Assembly: GCF_032917945.1 (NCBI RefSeq)
Contig: NZ_CP136624.1
Location: 5,704,001 to 5,768,000, forward strand
Reading direction: 5' to 3'
DNA: 64,000 nt
Source: Bradyrhizobium sp. sBnM-33
GTDB lineage: Bacteria; Pseudomonadota; Alphaproteobacteria; Rhizobiales; Xanthobacteraceae
Made by a program: the position numbers and the translations under genes. Below are positions 7,951-16,993 of this stretch, piece by piece; the first letter of the stretch is position 1; each line of letters opens with the position of its first letter. The notes under the pieces are model-generated. The model saw only the letters and a program-made list of their open reading frames with translations, had not been told where the DNA came from and searched no databases.

Positions 7951-8760
7951 TCACGCCCGCCGCACCACCCCGCCCGCATTCATGCCGCCGTCGATCACGA
8001 GCTCGGTTCCCGTCACATAGCGCGATGCATCGGAGGCCAGATACAGCACGCCCTGCGCGATCTCTTCGGCCTGCCCGGCACGGCCGAGCGGGGTTGCCAT
8101 TTTCGCCCGCTCCTCCGGATCGATCGGCGCGTTCTGCCCGCTGCCGGTAGCTCCCACCGGAATCTTGCCCCAGATCGGTGTGTCGATGATGCCGGGATGC
8201 ACTGAGTTGACGCGGATGCCGTCCCCGAACGTCGCGCACTCCATTGCGATCGCCTTGGCGAACAGCCGCACGCCGCCCTTGGTCGCGCAATAACCAGAAA
8301 GCCCGGCCGCGCCACGCAAGCCCGCCAGCGACGACATCATGATGATGGAGCCGCCGCCGGTCTTGCGCATCACAGGCAGGCAATGCTTCACCGACAGAAA
8401 CACACCGTCGAGATTGATCGCGGTCTGCCGCCGCCAATCCTCAAGCGACATCTCGGTGATCGACGGCACCGAAATGCCGATGCCGGCGTTCGAGACCAGC
8501 ACGTCGAGCCGGTCATAGCGTTTCATGACATCGGCCACGACCTCGATCCAGCGTTCCTCGCTGGTGACGTCATGATGCCAAAAGCTCGCCTCCCCACCCG
8601 CCTTCTTGATCCGCGCAACGACCTCGGGGCCTCTCAAATTATCGACATCAGTCACCGCGACAGAGGCGCCCTCGCGCGCCAGCAATTCGCAAACCGCTTC
8701 GCCAATACCGGATGCGCCGCCCGTCACCAGCGCGACCTTGCCCCTAACCTGCCCCGTCAT
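7951..8760 (-). CDS. SDR-family NAD(P)-dependent oxidoreductase
   Basis: 269-residue classical short-chain dehydrogenase. The cofactor motif TGGASGIG lies at residues 14-21, followed by D38-V-D, which favours NAD(H). NAGIG is present, the catalytic serine lies in MSSLAG, and the YCATKGG motif supplies Tyr and Lys. A C-terminal VTGTELVIDGGMNAGG closes the fold. It resembles cyclopentanol/3-oxoacyl-ACP-reductase-like SDRs, but the substrate cannot be predicted. It lies 41 bases downstream of recJ on the same strand and may be cotranscribed with it. Confidence 0.88.
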   Translation of the reverse strand: MTGQVRGKVALVTGGASGIGEAVCELLAREGASVAVTDVDNLRGPEVVARIKKAGGEASFWHHDVTSEERWIEVVADVMKRYDRLDVLVSNAGIGISVPSITEMSLEDWRRQTAINLDGVFLSVKHCLPVMRKTGGGSIIMMSSLAGLRGAAGLSGYCATKGGVRLFAKAIAMECATFGDGIRVNSVHPGIIDTPIWGKIPVGATGSGQNAPIDPEERAKMATPLGRAGQAEEIAQGVLYLASDASRYVTGTELVIDGGMNAGGVVRRA

Positions 8761-8801
8761 TTCTTCTCCCGTTCTGTTTGTTGATTGAGACGTTTCTTGT
8801 T

Positions 8802-10643
8802 CTACCTGATCACGGCCGGCCCCGGATCCGGCACGGCGACGTCGAGCACGCGCAACTGCACGCGCTCCGAACCCTGGAAGCGATCGACCGCGAGCGTAGC
8901 AGCCACGTGCAAGAGCTGGCCGCGGTTCTGCGTCAGCGCGTGACCGAGTTTCTGTCCGACCGCGCGGAACGCGATGCCGTTGACGATGGCGCCATCGCCC
9001 GATTTGAAGCGCACGCGCAAATGCGTCTGCCCCACTTCGTCGGCATAGACGAGCTGATGCGCCGGCAGCGCGATCACCGGCTCCGGATTGGCCGCGCCGA
9101 ACGGCCCGGCGCGGTTCAGCGTATTGGCGAATTCCACGGTCACGCTGCGCGCGCTAACGGCGCCATCAATGAACAGCTCGTTCTCGTGACGGGAATTGGC
9201 GACGTCCTCGGCCAGCGCGCTTTCCATAAAGGCACGAAACTCCGCAAGCTTCTCTTTGCGCAGCGTCACGCCGGCAGCCATGGCATGGCCGCCGCCCTTC
9301 ATCAAAAGCCGCTCCTTCACCGCCTGCCGCACGGCCTTGCCGAGATCGACGCCCGAGATCGAGCGGCCCGATCCGGTGCCGATGCCGCCGGGCTCGAGCG
9401 CAATGGCAAAAGCCGGACGCGCAAACTTCTCCTTCAGCCGCGAGGCGACGAGGCCGACGATGCCGGGATGCCAGCCTTCGGCAGCGGTCACGATCACCGC
9501 GCCCTTATCTTCAAGCCCGAGCGAGGCCAGCGCCTCGGCTTCGGCCTGCGCCTCTGCCGCCTGCTCGATGACGCGGCGCTCGCTGTTCAGCCGGTCGAGC
9601 TCGGCCGCGATCCGCGCGGCCTCCGAGACGTCGCCCTCCAGCAAGAGCCGCACGCCGAGATCGGCGCGCCCGATCCGGCCGCCCGCATTGATGCGCGGCC
9701 CCAGCATAAAACCGAGATGCCAGGCTTCCGGCGGGCCGTTTAGCCGCGCCACGTCCATCAGCGCGGTATGCCCGACATGGTCGCGGCGCCGCATCGCGAT
9801 CAGGCCCTTGGCAACAAAGGCGCGGTTGAGCCCGGTCAGCGGCGCGACGTCGGCCACGGTGCCGAGCGCCACATGGTGCAGCATGCCGAGCAGATCCGGC
9901 TCCGGCCGCTCAGGAGTCCAAAAGCCGCGGCCGCGCAATTCGCGGTTCACGGCGACCAGCGTGATCAGCACCAGGCCGACCGCTGCCAGATGACCAAGCC
10001 CCGAGAGGTCGTCCGGGCGATTCGGATTCACCAGCGCGTCGACCTCCGGCAATTCATCGCCGGTCTGGTGATGGTCGATGACGACGACGGATAGGCCGTG
10101 CTTTCGCGCTTCCGCCAGCGGCTCGATGCTGGTGGTGCCGCAATCGACGGTCACCAGCAGCGTTGCGCCCTTGGCGGCCAGCGCCCGCACCGCCTCGACA
10201 TTGGGGCCATAGCCTTCAAAGATCCGATCCGGGATATGAATCAGCGGATCGAGCCCGCAATGGCGCAAATGCCAGGCGAGCAGCGCCGCGGACGTGGCCC
10301 CGTCCACGTCGTAGTCGCCGAAGATCGCAACCTTTTCCCCGCGCAGCGCGGCATCGGCAATACGTTTGGCCGCCACTTCCATCTGCGTCACGGTGTGTGG
10401 ATCGGGCATCAGTTTGCGGATGGTCGGATCGAGAAAATCCTGAACCTCCTCGATCCCGACATCGCGGCCCGCCAGTACGCGCGCCAGCATTTCCGGCAAC
10501 TGGTAGCGCTGGGTGATCGCCAGCGCCCGCGCCGCTCCCCTGGCGTCGAGCCGGTCGCGCCACAATTTGCCAGTCGCCGAACGCAATACGCCGAGAAACG
10601 CCGGCGGCAGTTCAACGGGAAGTGCGGATGCGGGAAGGGTCAT
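8802..10643 (-). CDS. recJ: Single-stranded-DNA-specific exonuclease RecJ
   Basis: 5'-3' exonuclease of the DHH phosphoesterase family, acting in RecF-pathway recombination, mismatch repair and base excision repair. From the ATG at 10643 (GAAGG five bases upstream) it is 613 residues. Motif I GDYDVDG lies at about 109-115 and the DHH motif (VVVIDHHQTG) at 187-196. A later GGxAMAAG-type DHHA1 motif (GGGHAMAAGVTL) and a C-terminal OB-like region are present. An upstream in-frame extension to 10862 is basic and cysteine-containing, and looks non-coding. It lies at the downstream end of the alaC-hom-glpX minus-strand run, but separated from it by the MCP-like gene on the other strand. Confidence 0.95.
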   Translation of the reverse strand: MTLPASALPVELPPAFLGVLRSATGKLWRDRLDARGAARALAITQRYQLPEMLARVLAGRDVGIEEVQDFLDPTIRKLMPDPHTVTQMEVAAKRIADAALRGEKVAIFGDYDVDGATSAALLAWHLRHCGLDPLIHIPDRIFEGYGPNVEAVRALAAKGATLLVTVDCGTTSIEPLAEARKHGLSVVVIDHHQTGDELPEVDALVNPNRPDDLSGLGHLAAVGLVLITLVAVNRELRGRGFWTPERPEPDLLGMLHHVALGTVADVAPLTGLNRAFVAKGLIAMRRRDHVGHTALMDVARLNGPPEAWHLGFMLGPRINAGGRIGRADLGVRLLLEGDVSEAARIAAELDRLNSERRVIEQAAEAQAEAEALASLGLEDKGAVIVTAAEGWHPGIVGLVASRLKEKFARPAFAIALEPGGIGTGSGRSISGVDLGKAVRQAVKERLLMKGGGHAMAAGVTLRKEKLAEFRAFMESALAEDVANSRHENELFIDGAVSARSVTVEFANTLNRAGPFGAANPEPVIALPAHQLVYADEVGQTHLRVRFKSGDGAIVNGIAFRAVGQKLGHALTQNRGQLLHVAATLAVDRFQGSERVQLRVLDVAVPDPGPAVIR

Positions 10644-10943
10644 GATGCCTTCGAGAGATAGGGGCAAAGCGGGCTGTCGGCAAACGCAAACGGGGGCAAT
10701 GGCGAGCCGCCACAGCGAACGAATCAGCTCGCGCCGCTCCGGGTACCTCGCCCCGGCCTCTGCCGCCAAAACCGACCTGCACAAAGAAGATGCAACCTGT
10801 CTCTGCAAAACTACCGTAAGGCGGCGGAACTTAAACCAATCGTTAGCCATGATCCCCGACAAAGGAGTCGAATACGCTCACATTTGAGTCCCGCCGATCC
10901 GCAGAAGATCGACATCCGCACAAAGACTGAGGAATTCCCGCCA

Positions 10944-12038
10944 ATGTCCGTCGCGCTTCGCTCCCAAACCGCAACGACCGCAAAACAGCCGGCCAAATCA
11001 GCGGGCGCCGAGGACGACTCCGACGTTTCCGCGCTGATCGCGAGATTGACCGCCGAGGTCAACCAGGTCGCCTGCGAGAAGACCAAGTCGATCCAGAAGA
11101 TCACCAACCAGATGAAGATGCTGGCGCTGAACGCGTTGATCGAGAGTTCGCGCGCCGGCGCGCAAGGTGCGGGCTTTGCCGTGGTGGCGCAGGAAGTCCG
11201 TAACGTCGGCCAGCAGGTCGAGACCATTGCCCGCGAGCTCGAAACCCAGCTCACCAACCGGACCGGCAATCTGATGAATTCGATCGCGCAGATGGCCGAC
11301 CGCTCGCGCGGCGAGCGCATGGTGGATCTGTCGCTCAACGCCATCGAGCTGATCGACCGCAACCTCTATGAGCGCACCTGCGACGTGCGCTGGTGGGCAA
11401 CCGATTCCGCCGTGGTCGGTTGCGCGGCCGAGCCAAGCGCTGCCGCCGTCAGCCATGTGTCGGAGCGGATGTCCGTGATCCTCGGCGCCTATACCGTCTA
11501 TCTCGATCTCTGGCTCTGCGATCTCGACGGCAATGTGCTGGCCAACGGCCGCGCCGATCGCTTCGGCGTCGTGGGCCAGAACGTGGCGCAGACCAAGTGG
11601 TTTCGCGTGGCGCGAGCCCTGCGCTCCGGCGACGATTACGCCGCCGGCGACGTCGAATGCCAACCCTTGCTCGGCAATGCACAGGTCGTGACCTACTGCG
11701 CCAGCGTTCGCGAAGGCGGCAAGGCGAACGGCAAACCAACCGGCGTGCTGGCGATTCATTTCGACTGGGAGCCGCAGGCCCGCGCCATCGTCCAGGGCGT
11801 GCGCGTCGGCGCAGCCGACAAGGCGCGCGTGCTGCTGGTCGATTCGAATTTCCGGGTGATCGCGGCGTCCGACGGCCTAGGCCTGCTCACCGAACGCATC
11901 TCGCTTCCATTGGAAGGGCGGCGCTCCGGCTTCCATCAGGACCGCTCCGGCGCGCTGGTCGCGTTCCACGCCACGCCCGGCTATGAGACCTACAGGGGCC
12001 TCGGCTGGTTCGGCGTGATCCAGGCCGGCGCGGGATAG
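10944..12038 (+). CDS. Soluble MCP-like protein with N-terminal signalling hairpin and C-terminal sensor-like domain
   Basis: 364 residues from the ATG at 10944, preceded by GAGGAA; a TTG at 10884 is less likely. The N-terminal third contains the conserved chemoreceptor hairpin tip (LALNALIESSRAGAQGAGFA then VVAQEVRNVG, about residues 60-88), the region that in MCPs contacts CheA and CheW. No transmembrane segment is visible. The remaining 220 residues contain VYLDLWLCDLDGNVLANGRA and ARVLLVDSNFRVIAASDG, which look like a Cache or PAS-like sensor fold. In ordinary MCPs the sensor precedes the signalling domain; here the order is reversed and the signalling helices are short. Role unknown; cytoplasmic signalling is inferred. 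Confidence 0.75.
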   Translation: MSVALRSQTATTAKQPAKSAGAEDDSDVSALIARLTAEVNQVACEKTKSIQKITNQMKMLALNALIESSRAGAQGAGFAVVAQEVRNVGQQVETIARELETQLTNRTGNLMNSIAQMADRSRGERMVDLSLNAIELIDRNLYERTCDVRWWATDSAVVGCAAEPSAAAVSHVSERMSVILGAYTVYLDLWLCDLDGNVLANGRADRFGVVGQNVAQTKWFRVARALRSGDDYAAGDVECQPLLGNAQVVTYCASVREGGKANGKPTGVLAIHFDWEPQARAIVQGVRVGAADKARVLLVDSNFRVIAASDGLGLLTERISLPLEGRRSGFHQDRSGALVAFHATPGYETYRGLGWFGVIQAGAG

Positions 12039-12066
12039 TACGCGGCGGAGATCAGCAGGCCAGTGC

Positions 12067-12148
12067 GTAGGATGGGTCGAGCGAAAGCGATACCCATCAG
12101 CTGCAATACGTGAAGGTGATGGGTATCGCTGCCCTCCACCCATCCTAC
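12067..12148. repeat. Nested inverted-repeat element (GTAGGATGGGT ends)
   Basis: Outer arms GTAGGATGGGT (12067-12077) and ACCCATCCTAC (12138-12148) enclose inner perfect 13-base arms GCGATACCCATCA (12087-12099) and TGATGGGTATCGC (12117-12129). The element lies between the convergent MCP-like and HAD genes and could form a long cruciform or RNA stem. Similar elements are dispersed in Bradyrhizobium-type genomes (recollection, not checked). Confidence 0.7.
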
Positions 12149-12168
12149 ATCCGGTACAGGAGTAAGAA

Positions 12169-12888
12169 CTAGCACCCCAGCCGGTCGGCGATGCCGCCAA
12201 AATCCTTGGCGACGATGTCCCAATTGCCGGTGGCCTCGAAATCGTATTTCTGGTGCGGGCCGTATTCGGTTGGTCGCGCGACAAAGGCGGTCTTGAGGCC
12301 GTTCTGCTGCGCGGCTTTCAGGTCGCCATTATGCGCGGCGACCATCATCACCTGCTCCGGCGGCAGGCAGAGCAATTTGGCGGCGCCGAGATAGGTTTCC
12401 GGATCGGGCTTGTAGTGCTCGAACAACTCCGCCGACATGATGAGATCCCACGGCAGGCCGGCGAATTTTGCCATGTTGGTCAATAGCGCGACGTTGCCGT
12501 TGGAGAGCGGCGAGATGATGTATTTTGTCTTCAGCCGCGTCAGCCCTGGCACGCTATCGGGCCACGGATGCAGGCGGTGCCAGCCCATCGTCAGGTAGTG
12601 CAGATCGGCGTCGCTCAGTCCCTTGATCGCGAATTGCGCGACCAGCTTTTCCAACGAGCGCCGGTGCAACGTGTCGAGGATCTGATAGCCGCGTTCGGGA
12701 TGCTTGCGCACCTCATCCATCGAGGCCATGTAAACGCCGCGCCAGCCGTCGACGAGCGCGGTCCAGTCGGCGTTAATGCCTGAGGTCTTCGACCACTCCG
12801 TGAAACCATTGATGAGGCTGGTGCGCCAGTCGACGACGGTGCCGAACACGTCGAACACCAGCGCTTTTACGGCTGATACGTCGGACAC
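12169..12888 (-). CDS. Haloacid dehalogenase, type II (HAD superfamily)
   Basis: 239-residue L-2-haloacid-dehalogenase-type enzyme, which hydrolyses 2-haloalkanoic acids with inversion of configuration. Motif I is FDVFGTVVDWR, with the nucleophilic aspartate in FD; motif II is SPLSNGNV; the lysine motif is YKPDPETY; and the acidic motif is MVAAHNGDL. The arginine after VVDW fits the type II dehalogenase active site. The true substrate may be another small acid. It lies 129 bases downstream of glpX on the same strand, with a repeat element between them. Confidence 0.88.
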   Translation of the reverse strand: MSDVSAVKALVFDVFGTVVDWRTSLINGFTEWSKTSGINADWTALVDGWRGVYMASMDEVRKHPERGYQILDTLHRRSLEKLVAQFAIKGLSDADLHYLTMGWHRLHPWPDSVPGLTRLKTKYIISPLSNGNVALLTNMAKFAGLPWDLIMSAELFEHYKPDPETYLGAAKLLCLPPEQVMMVAAHNGDLKAAQQNGLKTAFVARPTEYGPHQKYDFEATGNWDIVAKDFGGIADRLGC

Positions 12889-12913
12889 GAGCGCCTCCCC
12901 TGTTTCTTCTTGT

Positions 12914-13010
12914 CGTCATTCCGGGGCGATGCGCAGCATCGAACCCGGAATCTCGAGATTCTCAGGTGCGCAATTGCGCACCATAGTTCGCTTCGCGCCC
13001 CGGAATGACG
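12914..13010. repeat. Inverted-repeat element with GTCATTCCGGGGCG ends, copy 1
   Basis: Perfect 15-base arms CGTCATTCCGGGGCG (12914-12928) and CGCCCCGGAATGACG (12996-13010). The interior carries an 18-base perfect palindrome, GGTGCGCAATTGCGCACC (12965-12982). It sits between glpX and the HAD gene. A second copy with the same ends lies at 24097-24212. Confidence 0.8.
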
Positions 13011-13017
13011 ATGAGTC

Positions 13018-14019
13018 TCAATCCAGGTGAAACTTATCCAGCTGCCGGTGCTCGGCCTTGATGTAACGCACCGTGCCGGTCACCGAGCGCATCACCACCG
13101 TTTCGGTCTCGATCACAGCATCCTTGCGGAACTTGACGCCCGTGAGCAGCGAACCTGTCGTGACGCCGGTGGCCGCGAATAGGCAGTCGCCGCGCACCAT
13201 GTCCTCGATGCCGTAGATCATCTTCGGATCGGTCACGCCCATCTTGTGGGCGCGCTCGCGCTTTTCCTCGCTGTCGAGGATCAGCCGGCACTGCATCTGG
13301 CCGCCGATGCAGCGCAGCGCCGCCGCCGCCAGCACACCCTCGGGCGCGCCGCCGGTGCCGATATACATGTCGACGCCGGTGTTGTCGGGGTCGGCGCAAT
13401 GGATCACGCCCGCAACGTCGCCGTCGGTGATCAGCCGCACCGCAGCGCCGGTCGAGCGGATGCTGGCGATGATGTCGGCGTGGCGCGGGCGATCCAGCAC
13501 CAGCACCGTGATCGCACCGGGCTCGACCCCCTTGGCTTTGGCGAGGCGGCGGACGTTGTCGGCCGGCGACGCGTCAAGTTCGACTACCCCCTTGTCGTAG
13601 CCCGGTCCGATCGCAAGCTTCTCCATGTAGACGTCGGGCGCGTGCAACAGCGTGCCGCCATCGGCCATCGCCATGGTCGCGATCGCGCCCGGCATGTTCT
13701 TGGCGCATAGCGTGGTGCCTTCCAGCGGGTCGACGGCGATATCGACCTGAGGACCTGCGTTCAGCCCGACCTTTTCGCCGATGAACAGCATCGGCGCCTC
13801 GTCGCGCTCGCCCTCGCCAATCACGATGGTGCCTTCGATCGGCAGCTTGTTGAGCTCGCGGCGCATCGCGTCCACGGCAGCCTGATCCGCCGCCTTCTCC
13901 TGGCCGTGGCCGCGCAGCCGCGCGGCCGAAACGGCTGCACGTTCCGTCACCCGCACGATTTCAAGCGTCAGGATGCGCTCAAGCAGCAATTGCGGCGGAA
14001 CGGAAATATGGGTCGACAT
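13018..14019 (-). CDS. glpX: Class II fructose-1,6-bisphosphatase
   Basis: 333 residues from the ATG at 14019, with AAGGAG eight bases upstream. GlpX hydrolyses fructose 1,6-bisphosphate in gluconeogenesis; in autotrophs it also acts on sedoheptulose bisphosphate. Metal-binding features are visible: IGEGERDEAPML (around residue 57) and VDPLEGTTLCAKN (around residue 85). Further family blocks are GTGGAPEGVLAAAALR and the C-terminal TGVTTGSLLTGV. It lies 81 bases downstream of hom on the same strand. The hom-glpX-recJ neighbourhood is familiar from Bradyrhizobium and Rhodopseudomonas. Confidence 0.95.
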   Translation of the reverse strand: MSTHISVPPQLLLERILTLEIVRVTERAAVSAARLRGHGQEKAADQAAVDAMRRELNKLPIEGTIVIGEGERDEAPMLFIGEKVGLNAGPQVDIAVDPLEGTTLCAKNMPGAIATMAMADGGTLLHAPDVYMEKLAIGPGYDKGVVELDASPADNVRRLAKAKGVEPGAITVLVLDRPRHADIIASIRSTGAAVRLITDGDVAGVIHCADPDNTGVDMYIGTGGAPEGVLAAAALRCIGGQMQCRLILDSEEKRERAHKMGVTDPKMIYGIEDMVRGDCLFAATGVTTGSLLTGVKFRKDAVIETETVVMRSVTGTVRYIKAEHRQLDKFHLD

Positions 14020-14100
14020 AGCGAGCACTCCTTAAATCTTCACACCGGGCCCCCGGCCCGTCTTCAACCGTTGGACGCGCAATCCCTTGCAAATCGCGCG

Positions 14101-15420
14101 CTAGTTTTTCTCGATCCGTATCACCTGCGGCCGGCCGCTGATCACTTTATCGCGCTGCACCGCCTCCAGCGCACGATACACCGCATCCTCTGAAGTTGCG
14201 TAGGTAATCAGAATGACCGGAACTGGTGACCCCTTCTTCGTGGCGCCATTCAAGTCGACACCCTCGGGATGGCGCTGCACGATCGACTCCAGCGAGATCT
14301 TCTGCTGGGCAAGGCGCGTAGCGATGGTGGCGGCGGTGCCGGCGAGATCGCGCGCCATCAAGCGGATGTAGTAGCCGCCCTCGTGCCGTTCCATCGGCGC
14401 CTTGGTGGTGTCGCGCAGCCGATCGACGGGACGCCCGAACGGCTTGGCGCGAATGCCGCGCGCCACATCGGCGATGTCGGCAACAACGGCGGACGCGGTC
14501 GCTGCACCTCCGGCGCCCGGCCCCACCAGCGTGATCGGCGGGATGCCCTCGCCGTCGATGGTCACGGCGTTGGTGACGCCCATCACCTGCGCGATCGAGG
14601 ACGATTTCGGCACCATGGTCGGATGCACGCGCTGCTCGATACCCTTGGCGGTGCGCACCGCCACGCCAAGCAGCTTGACGCGGTAGCCGAGTTCTTCGGC
14701 CGCACGCAAATCTTCCGGTGCAATCGAGGAGATCCCTTCGACATACACCGCGCTCTGCGCCACCTTGGTACCGAAGGCAAGACTCGCCAGAATCGCGAGC
14801 TTCTGCGCCGTGTCATGGCCATCGACGTCGAAGGACGGATTGGCTTCGGCATACCCGAGCCGCTGCGCGTCTTTCAGGCATTCGGCAAATGACAATCCCT
14901 CATGCTCCATCCGGCTCAGGATGTAATTGCAGGTGCCATTGAGGATGCCGTAGACGCGGTTGACACCGGTGCCCGCAAGCCCTTCGCGCAAGGTCTTAAT
15001 CACCGGAATGGCGGCGCCGACCGCCGCCTCGTAGTTCAACGCGCCGCCGTGCTTCTCGGCCGCCTTCGCCAGCCGCACGCCGTGCTTGGCGATCAGCGCC
15101 TTGTTGGCAGTTACCACCGACTTGCCACTCTTTAGCGCAGCCTCGATCGCCGACAGCGCCGGCTCGCCGGAGCCGCCCATCAGTTCGACGAAGCAGTCGA
15201 CGTTGGCGTTGCTGGCCAGATCAAGCGGGCTTTTCGCCCAGTCGATACCGCGGAGATCGAGCGAACGCTTCTTCGCCTTCGAGCGCGCAGTGACGGCAAC
15301 GACGCGCACACCGCGCCCGCTGCGCTCGGCAAGCGTCCGCGACTGCTCTTCGATGAGGCGGACGACTTCGGCACCAACAGTGCCGAGCCCCGCGATACCC
15401 ACTCTCAGGGGTGCGACCAT
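14101..15420 (-). CDS. hom: Homoserine dehydrogenase
   Basis: 439 residues, starting MVAPLRVGIAGLGTVGAEVV at the ATG at 15420. The enzyme reduces aspartate semialdehyde to homoserine, the branch point to threonine and methionine. The Rossmann motif GLGTVG is at the N-terminus, the catalytic block GILNGTCNYILSRME is in the centre, and KLAILASLAFG and GPGAGGAATASAVVADI follow. The last 90 residues form an ACT domain (YIRLMARDLAGTAATIA), which implies feedback control by threonine. An in-frame TTG at 15438 is a less likely start. It lies 27 bases downstream of the aminotransferase gene, almost certainly in one operon. Confidence 0.95.
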   Translation of the reverse strand: MVAPLRVGIAGLGTVGAEVVRLIEEQSRTLAERSGRGVRVVAVTARSKAKKRSLDLRGIDWAKSPLDLASNANVDCFVELMGGSGEPALSAIEAALKSGKSVVTANKALIAKHGVRLAKAAEKHGGALNYEAAVGAAIPVIKTLREGLAGTGVNRVYGILNGTCNYILSRMEHEGLSFAECLKDAQRLGYAEANPSFDVDGHDTAQKLAILASLAFGTKVAQSAVYVEGISSIAPEDLRAAEELGYRVKLLGVAVRTAKGIEQRVHPTMVPKSSSIAQVMGVTNAVTIDGEGIPPITLVGPGAGGAATASAVVADIADVARGIRAKPFGRPVDRLRDTTKAPMERHEGGYYIRLMARDLAGTAATIATRLAQQKISLESIVQRHPEGVDLNGATKKGSPVPVILITYATSEDAVYRALEAVQRDKVISGRPQVIRIEKN

Positions 15421-15447
15421 GAATGAGAGAACCTGCAATAAAAGGAA

Positions 15448-16668
15448 TTAGCGCCGGTTGGCGAGAGGAACCACGTTGTGCAACGTTTCAATGCCGCTTT
15501 CAAGGAAGCGGCGCACCCCGCGCGCGGCCTGGCGGATACGCTGCTCGTTTTCCACCATGGCGATGCGGACATAGCCTTCGCCATGCTCGCCGAAGGCAAC
15601 ACCGGGCGAAACCACCACGCCCGACTTCTCCACCATCAGGGTCGCGAACTGCATGCTGCCGACGCCCTCGAACGCCTTGGGCAATGGCGCCCAAGCAAAC
15701 ATCGAAGCCTGCGGCGGCGGAATTTCCCACCCTGCCCGGCCGAACGATTCGACCAGCGCGTCACGGCGCTTGCGGTAGGTATCGCGCATTTCCTTGATGC
15801 AATCGTCCGGCCCGTTCAGCGCGGCGGTGGCGGCGACTTGAATGGGCGTGAACGCGCCGTAGTCAAGGTAGGATTTCACCCGCGCCAGCGCGGCAATGAT
15901 CCGCTCATTGCCGACCGCAAAGCCCATGCGCCAGCCCGCCATCGAGAACGTCTTCGACATCGAGGTGAATTCGACGGTGACGTCAATTGCGCCGGGAACC
16001 TGCAGCACCGAGGGCGGCGGATTGCTGTCGTCGAAATAGACCTCAGCGTAAGCCAGGTCCGACAGGATGAAGATCTCGTGCTTCTTCGCGAACGCCACCA
16101 GATCCTTGTAGAAATCGAGCTCGGCGACATAGGCGGTCGGATTGGAGGGATAACAGACGATCAGCGCGATCGGCTTCGGGATCGAATGAATTATGGCGCG
16201 CTCCACCGCCTCGAAAAATTGCGGGGTCGGTTCCGAGGGCACCGAGCGGATCACGCCGCCCGCCATCAGAAAGCCGAAGGCGTGAATCGGGTAGCTCGGA
16301 TTGGGGCACAGCACGACGTCGCCGGGCGCGGTAATCGCCTGCGCCACATTGGCAAAGCCTTCCTTCGAACCCAGCGTCGCAACGACCTGGGTGTCCGGAT
16401 TGAGTTTCACGCCGAACCGCCGTCCGTAATAGGCGGCTTGCGCCTTGCGCAGGCCGTTGATGCCGCGCGAGGCCGAGTAGCGATCGGTCCGCGGCTTGCC
16501 CAGCGTCTCCTTCAGCTTCTCGAGCACATGGGGTGGCGTCGGCAGGTCCGGATTGCCCATGCCCATGTCGATAATGTCGGCCCCGGCATTGCGCGCGGCC
16601 GCCTTGGCCTGGTTGACCTTCTCGAACACGTAAGGCGGCAGGCGGCGAATGCGATAAAAATCTTCCAT
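15448..16668 (-). CDS. PLP-dependent aminotransferase (AlaC / LL-DAP-aminotransferase-like)
   Basis: 406-residue class I/II aminotransferase from the ATG at 16668 (AAGGG upstream). Sequence blocks MGMGNPDLPTPPHVLEKL, YSASRGINGLRKAQAAYY and CYPSNPTAYVAEL are typical of the AlaC subgroup. The PLP lysine lies in SMSKTFSMAGWRMGFAVGN, and the substrate arginine near the C-terminus in YVRIAMVENEQR. AlaC makes alanine from pyruvate with glutamate as donor. Some members are annotated as LL-diaminopimelate aminotransferase, and the sequence alone does not decide. It is the first gene of the alaC-hom pair and follows a 325-base gap. Confidence 0.88.
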   Translation of the reverse strand: MEDFYRIRRLPPYVFEKVNQAKAAARNAGADIIDMGMGNPDLPTPPHVLEKLKETLGKPRTDRYSASRGINGLRKAQAAYYGRRFGVKLNPDTQVVATLGSKEGFANVAQAITAPGDVVLCPNPSYPIHAFGFLMAGGVIRSVPSEPTPQFFEAVERAIIHSIPKPIALIVCYPSNPTAYVAELDFYKDLVAFAKKHEIFILSDLAYAEVYFDDSNPPPSVLQVPGAIDVTVEFTSMSKTFSMAGWRMGFAVGNERIIAALARVKSYLDYGAFTPIQVAATAALNGPDDCIKEMRDTYRKRRDALVESFGRAGWEIPPPQASMFAWAPLPKAFEGVGSMQFATLMVEKSGVVVSPGVAFGEHGEGYVRIAMVENEQRIRQAARGVRRFLESGIETLHNVVPLANRR

Positions 16669-16993
16669 GGGACCCTTGCTCCGACAACCGGCAGGACAGA
16701 ATCGAACGGAACCTGCGCGCGGTACGAAACCCGATCGGCTTCGTCCAAAAATCGCCCCCAATCAAGGATTTGGAGCGAATTCAGGCGCGAGGTCTCTAGG
16801 CTCTGGACCCGCAATGCGGTTGAATTGGGTTCTTTTACCACGGGAGCCCGGCAGCGCCAGTTTTTATGGCGTTTTCAGGCGAAAGCCTGCCCCGGACTTG
16901 ATCCGGGGTGGTGACCGGTTCGCATAGCAATCAAGTTTGCGCAGATTGCGTAGACTTATCTGCGGTAGAAAACGCGTCCAAACTAAGGCTATC
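16669..16993. other. Intergenic region upstream of alaC, fragment of a dispersed repeat
   Basis: A 325-base gap that should contain the alaC-hom promoter. It carries GCCCCGGACTTGATCCGGGG (around 16890-16910), a short inverted repeat resembling part of a dispersed rhizobial element. No protein-like ORF or clear promoter was identified. Confidence 0.4.

Noticed and set aside
15478..16914. Long plus-strand ORF of 478 codons opposite the alaC-like gene
   Set aside because: It lies antisense to a clearly conserved aminotransferase, and its translation is Arg/His-rich without domain motifs. High third-position GC produces such shadows.
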